Positions 60,268-64,000 of a stretch of DNA of 64,000 nucleotides are shown here, in pieces. Both the position numbers and the translations under genes were made by a program. The notes below the pieces were generated by a model. The model saw only the letters and a list, made by a program, of their open reading frames with translations. It ran no database searches and was not told where the DNA came from. The first letter of the stretch is position 1, and each line of letters opens with the position of its first letter. Source of the stretch: Terasakiella brassicae (GTDB taxonomy: Bacteria > Pseudomonadota > Alphaproteobacteria > Rhodospirillales > Terasakiellaceae); the NCBI RefSeq assembly GCF_014641495.1, contig NZ_BMHV01000004.1, positions 124,001 to 188,000 of the forward strand. The letters are read 5' to 3'.

Positions 60268-62007
60268 CTAGAACCCTGTTTGTAAAAGTGTTTCCACAGC
60301 AACAGCGCGCGCATCACGTTCCAGACCAACTGTGCGCAATGCCGCCAAGGTATCATGCAAGAAGGTGCTGTCCATTTCGCCGGCTTTGGCCCCGTCAAAG
60401 GCGAGTAAGGCTATCAGAACGGTTTCACCGAGACGGTTTTGGTTTGCCGCTTCATTCATCTTAACCCAAAGGCCTGTTTTGGGCGATTGTCCATTTGTCA
60501 GTTTTGGGCCTTGTATCATATCCAGCCACAAGGTGTTCGCAACGTTCAGCCCCATGCCATTGATGATGGAAAATAAAAGGGCAGCTTTTTGATAGCTTTG
60601 CGGGATTTTTTCTTGTGCGGCCCACCAGTCTGTCAAGGTCTGATGAACAGCTTCCTGTGCAACGTCAAATCCGGCTAAAACGGCCAAGGGGCGGATGGCA
60701 ATCCAGTGTTTTGCGGCCTCGTTATCGCTGAAGGCGGCGTTACGAAGCATGAGATACCAGGATTTTGCACTTTCCCAATCCCCTGCCCCTAACAGGGCGC
60801 GCATGGCTTGTGGGGCAAACCACAACATGTCGATGCCACGTGGCAACTGTGCAATCATCGGACTGTAAAGACGGGCAATGCTGAAAAAGTTACCATCGTT
60901 GTTGGCGAGTTCAAATGCCAAGGCGATGGTTTCGCTTTGAACAACAGGAAGTTGACCATCTTGCGAACTGACCTGATACAGCAAGGCCTGCGCTTTCAAG
61001 GTGTCGAGCTTTTCGGCGCTGTCCAGTGGATTGGCCAATTCGTCTGCACTAAATTTGACATGCAGAAAGGCTTCTTTCAGAAAATCGGCACTGGCAAGGT
61101 TAAGCTCAACCGCTTTTTGTGTGGCCTCGACGTCACCTGCTTTGGTCAGCATGCTTAAAACCAAAGGATCGTCACTGTTGCGAATGTCAGCGGACAAAAT
61201 AGCCTGACTGGCTTTGATCAAGGCAATTTCCAACGGCTTTGGTGCGAGCAGGTTTTCAAGGGTCGGGCGTTCGCCGGCATTTAAGCCTTCCATTAATCGA
61301 TAAAAGATCGGGTCGTTATCCCCGCCGTCACGCAATAAATTCAAAGACAGCATGGCCCGGTCATTTTGTTTGGCGAGTAGACGGCAAAAGGCGAGTGTCT
61401 TGATCCAAAAAGGATCGCTGCTTTCTTGTGAACCTGTTGCCGCCAATGCGCAAGCCTCAGATACATTGTCATCCAGCAGGTGGGCTTGAGCCAATTGCAT
61501 TTGAAGCGCGTCCTGACGTTCGTTCTGTGGCGCGCTGCGGATTAAGGAAATGACATCCTTGACCTGCCCCATATCTGCTAATTTTTTAGCCCGCAAACCA
61601 AGCAGGGAAATATCTGTTTGGGACCCTTGTGGCGGTTGGGCCGCACTTAACAGCAGGCGGCGTTGCAGGATGCGCAAATAAGGAGCGGAGGGTTGTGTTG
61701 GTAAATCTGCGATTAAGGCTTCGACGAAGGTGCGCTCACTTTGTGACCACATATCCGCCGGGAAGGCTTGTGATCCGCTGAGCACGCCGAGAGCTTCTTT
61801 ATCAACGCTGTCCAGTGAACGCACATTGATCCCGCCGGATATGGTTTTTACCGGAACAGGGGTAACGTCCGGTACCTCTTGTTCTTCCTGCATGATGTTG
61901 CGCGGGGACAAGGTACGCGGGCTGTTGTCTTGCGCATATCCATTGGTCAGGGACCCCACGAGAATGGAAAGGCATACGGTAGCTTTGAGAAAGAAGCGCA
62001 TGTTCAT
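60268..62007 (-). CDS. Conserved secreted helical-repeat protein
   Basis: A 579-residue protein with a Sec signal (RFFLKATVCLSILVGSLTNGYA), a Pro-rich acidic linker, and a long all-helical part with TPR-like pattern (LRAKKLADMGQVKDVISLIRSA, LAQAHLLDDNVSEACALAATG, ...AARRA-type turns). I believe similar genes lie between xerD and aroK in other alphaproteobacteria, but no function is known to me. It should be periplasmic. A start at the third codon (ATG) is possible. It starts directly after the stop of the small membrane gene (TAAATG). Confidence 0.65.
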   Translation of the reverse strand: MNMRFFLKATVCLSILVGSLTNGYAQDNSPRTLSPRNIMQEEQEVPDVTPVPVKTISGGINVRSLDSVDKEALGVLSGSQAFPADMWSQSERTFVEALIADLPTQPSAPYLRILQRRLLLSAAQPPQGSQTDISLLGLRAKKLADMGQVKDVISLIRSAPQNERQDALQMQLAQAHLLDDNVSEACALAATGSQESSDPFWIKTLAFCRLLAKQNDRAMLSLNLLRDGGDNDPIFYRLMEGLNAGERPTLENLLAPKPLEIALIKASQAILSADIRNSDDPLVLSMLTKAGDVEATQKAVELNLASADFLKEAFLHVKFSADELANPLDSAEKLDTLKAQALLYQVSSQDGQLPVVQSETIALAFELANNDGNFFSIARLYSPMIAQLPRGIDMLWFAPQAMRALLGAGDWESAKSWYLMLRNAAFSDNEAAKHWIAIRPLAVLAGFDVAQEAVHQTLTDWWAAQEKIPQSYQKAALLFSIINGMGLNVANTLWLDMIQGPKLTNGQSPKTGLWVKMNEAANQNRLGETVLIALLAFDGAKAGEMDSTFLHDTLAALRTVGLERDARAVAVETLLQTGF

Positions 62008-62148
62008 TTAACGTGGAAAACGGTCATCGGGCAGGGTCTTGCTGACCGGGGAGGTCGGGGCCGGGATATCCCACGTTGCCAGAAAAACACCGGCACCACC
62101 AAGGACCAGCAGAATAAGGATGAGGAGAAATTTTGAAAATGCCTTCAT
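62008..62148 (-). CDS. Small conserved single-helix membrane protein
   Basis: A 46-residue protein from the ATG at 62146-62148: a short basic start, one membrane helix (FSKFLLILILLVLGGAGVFLATW) and a conserved tail (DIPAPTSPVSKTLPDDRFPR) that faces the periplasm by the positive-inside rule. The DIPAPT...PDDRFPR tail appears in other alphaproteobacterial genomes as I recall it. It is coupled to the secreted protein gene downstream (stop adjacent to its ATG). Function unknown. Confidence 0.7.
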   Translation of the reverse strand: MKAFSKFLLILILLVLGGAGVFLATWDIPAPTSPVSKTLPDDRFPR

Positions 62149-62320
62149 GGGAGGTTTTCGTCTTCTTTTCTTTTCGTGAATAACGATCTTTGCGCGCAGT
62201 CTAACCGTCTCTTTCAACAGTTTCAACGGTGCCGATGAAGAATTCTACTTACGAAAATATAAAATCTTAATTAAAGTAGGCTCAAATTTTGAAATTAATT
62301 CTACTTTGAAACGGAAAAAG

Positions 62321-62881
62321 GTGTCAGATCAACGAACGAAACTCAAGCTGCCCAAAGGTCGATCCCTTGTTCTTGTGGGGTTGATGGGCGCTGGCAAGTC
62401 CTGTATTGGGCGTAATCTCGCGCAACATTTCGATGTTCCTTTTATTGATGCGGATCGTGAAATCGAAGAAGCGGCAGGTTGTTGCGTTGCCGATATTTTT
62501 GAAATTTACGGTGAAGCAGCCTTTCGCGATGGCGAACGCCGCGTCATCAAGCGTATTCTGGAAGGCGAACCGTGCATTCTGGCAACAGGGGGGGGGGCCT
62601 TTATGAACAGGGAAACCCGTAAACTGATTGGCAAAACCGGAACGAGCCTTTGGCTGAAAGCGGATCTGGAGGTGCTGATCAAACGCACGACAGGGCGTAA
62701 ACATCGACCGTTGCTGAATCAGGGAAATCCTGCAAAAATCTTGCGCAAACTGGTCGAGGAACGCTATCCGGTTTATGCTGAAGCCGATATTACGGTTGAA
62801 ACCCGCGATGAAACACAAGACACCACGGTTGCCCGTGTGATTGCCACTTTGGATGAATTGAGCCGAACCTATGACGATTGA
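62321..62881 (+). CDS. aroK: Shikimate kinase AroK
   Basis: It phosphorylates shikimate in aromatic amino acid synthesis. Walker A GLMGAGKSCIGRNLA, DADREIEEAAGC, FRDGERRVI, CILATGGGAFMNRETR, and the lid RKHRPLL are all present. The GTG at 62321 has GGA a few bases upstream; a TTG five codons earlier (62306) is possible but has no ribosome site. It overlaps aroB by 11 bases, so the two are coupled. Confidence 0.93.
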   Translation: MSDQRTKLKLPKGRSLVLVGLMGAGKSCIGRNLAQHFDVPFIDADREIEEAAGCCVADIFEIYGEAAFRDGERRVIKRILEGEPCILATGGGAFMNRETRKLIGKTGTSLWLKADLEVLIKRTTGRKHRPLLNQGNPAKILRKLVEERYPVYAEADITVETRDETQDTTVARVIATLDELSRTYDD

Positions 62882-63998
62882 TAAAAAGACATTGCATGTC
62901 GCCCTTGATGAACGCAGCTACGATATTATTGCTGCCCCCGGTGTTTTGTCGGATGCGGGCCGCTATTTTTTACCGCTTTTAAAAACAAAGCGCGTGGTTA
63001 TTGTGACCGACAGCAATGTGGGGCCGCTTTATCTGGATCAATTGGGGCAGTCGCTGACAGATTCGGGCATTACATATGATGTTGTTACCTTACCCGCAGG
63101 TGAAGCCACCAAAAGTATGGCGCATTTTGAACAATTGCTGGAAGATATTTTGGCGATGGGGATTGAACGCGGCACAACGTTGATTGCACTCGGTGGCGGG
63201 GTAATTGGCGATATTACAGGCTTTGCCGCCAGTACGCTTTTGCGCGGAATTGATTTTATTCAGGTGCCGACGACTCTGTTATCACAGGTGGACAGTTCGG
63301 TCGGTGGCAAGACCGGGATCAATGCCAAGGCGGGAAAGAACCTGATAGGTGCGTTCCATCAGCCGCGACTGGTGTTAATTGATACGGAAAGTCTGAACAG
63401 TCTGCCCAAACGCGAACTTCTGGCCGGATATGCCGAGGTCGTGAAATATGGATTGCTGGGCGATGCAGACTTTTTTAATTGGCTGGAAGAAAACGGTCAA
63501 AAACTGATTGATGGCGATCAGGATGTACGCCGTGAAGCCATTTTGCGCAGTTGCGCGGCCAAGGCCGATGTTGTTGCACAGGATGAACGCGAAGGCGGGG
63601 TGCGCGCCTTGTTAAATCTGGGGCATACCTTCGGGCATGCGCTGGAAAAAGAATGCGGTTACGATGGGGGGCTGTTGCATGGGGAAGCGGTTGCCATCGG
63701 TATGGTCATGGCCTTTGAATACTGTGCCGCCCAAGGGCTGTGTCCGCAAGAAGATGTGGTGCGGGTGAAAGAACATCTTTTGTCTTTGGACATGCCGGTG
63801 GACTTAAGGGCTTTGCCCTGTGAGGATTGGACGGCTGAATTGTTAATGAAACATATGTTGAAAGACAAGAAGGTTAAAGACGGCAAGGTTATGTTCGTTC
63901 TTGTGCGCGGGATCGGTCAAGCTTATCTGAGCCGTGATGTTGAAGATCAAGCCTTGAAAGAATATCTCGACGATTTGTTGGTTCGATCAAAATCATAG
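62871..63998 (+). CDS. aroB: 3-dehydroquinate synthase AroB
   Basis: The second step of the shikimate pathway, NAD and metal dependent. The 375-residue protein has VVIVTDSNVGPLYLDQL, LPAGEATKSMAHFEQLLEDILAMGIERGTTLIALGGGVIGDITGFAASTLLRGIDFIQVPTTLLSQVDSSVGGKTGINAKAGKNLIGAFHQP (the AroB signature), and the metal ligands in YAEVVKYGLL, NLGHTFGHALE and LHGEAVAIGM. It ends two bases before the window edge. Confidence 0.97.
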   Translation: MTIDKKTLHVALDERSYDIIAAPGVLSDAGRYFLPLLKTKRVVIVTDSNVGPLYLDQLGQSLTDSGITYDVVTLPAGEATKSMAHFEQLLEDILAMGIERGTTLIALGGGVIGDITGFAASTLLRGIDFIQVPTTLLSQVDSSVGGKTGINAKAGKNLIGAFHQPRLVLIDTESLNSLPKRELLAGYAEVVKYGLLGDADFFNWLEENGQKLIDGDQDVRREAILRSCAAKADVVAQDEREGGVRALLNLGHTFGHALEKECGYDGGLLHGEAVAIGMVMAFEYCAAQGLCPQEDVVRVKEHLLSLDMPVDLRALPCEDWTAELLMKHMLKDKKVKDGKVMFVLVRGIGQAYLSRDVEDQALKEYLDDLLVRSKS

Positions 63999-64000
63999 GA

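Overview
The window looks like a chromosomal segment of a polarly flagellated alphaproteobacterium, probably Rhodospirillales-like. This is inferred from an FliX-type flagellar regulator, an alphaproteobacterial DksA that has lost most zinc ligands, a CckA cell-cycle kinase next to flhB, a direct-repeat GAAC-N7-GAAC SOS box before recA, an FlhB-C-terminus paralogue (FlhX type), a DUF6468/MotE pair after fliM, and a malyl-CoA lyase. The species cannot be named from the sequence alone.

Positions 1-32833 are mostly flagellum, motor and chemotaxis genes in several operons. flgI-flgJ-flgN-flgK-flgL (minus), flgE (minus) and flgF-flgG-flgA-flgH (minus) each start behind a good sigma-54 (-24/-12) promoter. 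Each of these has TTGCCGG-type elements 65-120 bp upstream that could be enhancer sites. fliX and dksA (plus) lie between, followed by an AT-rich stretch with an EcsC-like gene and a pseC-like aminotransferase that may act in flagellin glycosylation. fliL-fliM-DUF6468-motE and cheY-cheZ-motB-like-motB-AMIN/TPR protein follow on the plus strand, then speD-speE (polyamines). flhX-hypothetical-fliO-fliP runs on the minus strand, and flgB-flgC-fliE-fliQ-fliR-flhB-cckA on the plus strand. Together they supply rod, hook, P and L rings, export gate, C ring, stator parts, switch control and the kinase that usually activates CtrA.

Positions 32841-38716 are an intact-looking IS1595-family transposon inserted directly behind the cckA stop codon. 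It has perfect 23-bp inverted terminal repeats and an 8-bp target duplication (GGTGTGTT). Its cargo is a C5-cytosine DNA methyltransferase, a GHKL (MORC/HgiDII-like) ATPase with a helical C-terminal domain, a DUF6471-type small regulator divergent from the transposase, a lipoprotein, and a coiled-coil/winged-helix protein. No restriction nuclease is visible. The element landed in a pre-existing copy of its own end. It has terminator-like hairpins facing inward at both ends and overlapping back-to-back promoters with a palindromic operator. This is the best candidate for an unusual system in the window.

Positions 38717-64000 return to ordinary core chromosome: recA (LexA-controlled), alaS, nnrU-like, an AraC regulator divergent from an MFS transporter, a DUF1127 protein, moxR, an MscS channel, a GNAT remnant, a VWA/CoxE-like protein, a BLUF blue-light sensor, der, bamB, a YfgM-like TPR protein, a SEL1 protein, pyrD, accA, a diguanylate cyclase, malyl-CoA lyase, xerD, a conserved secreted protein, a small membrane protein, aroK and aroB. 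Many convergent gene pairs share strong bidirectional terminators. No tRNA, rRNA or CRISPR array was seen.
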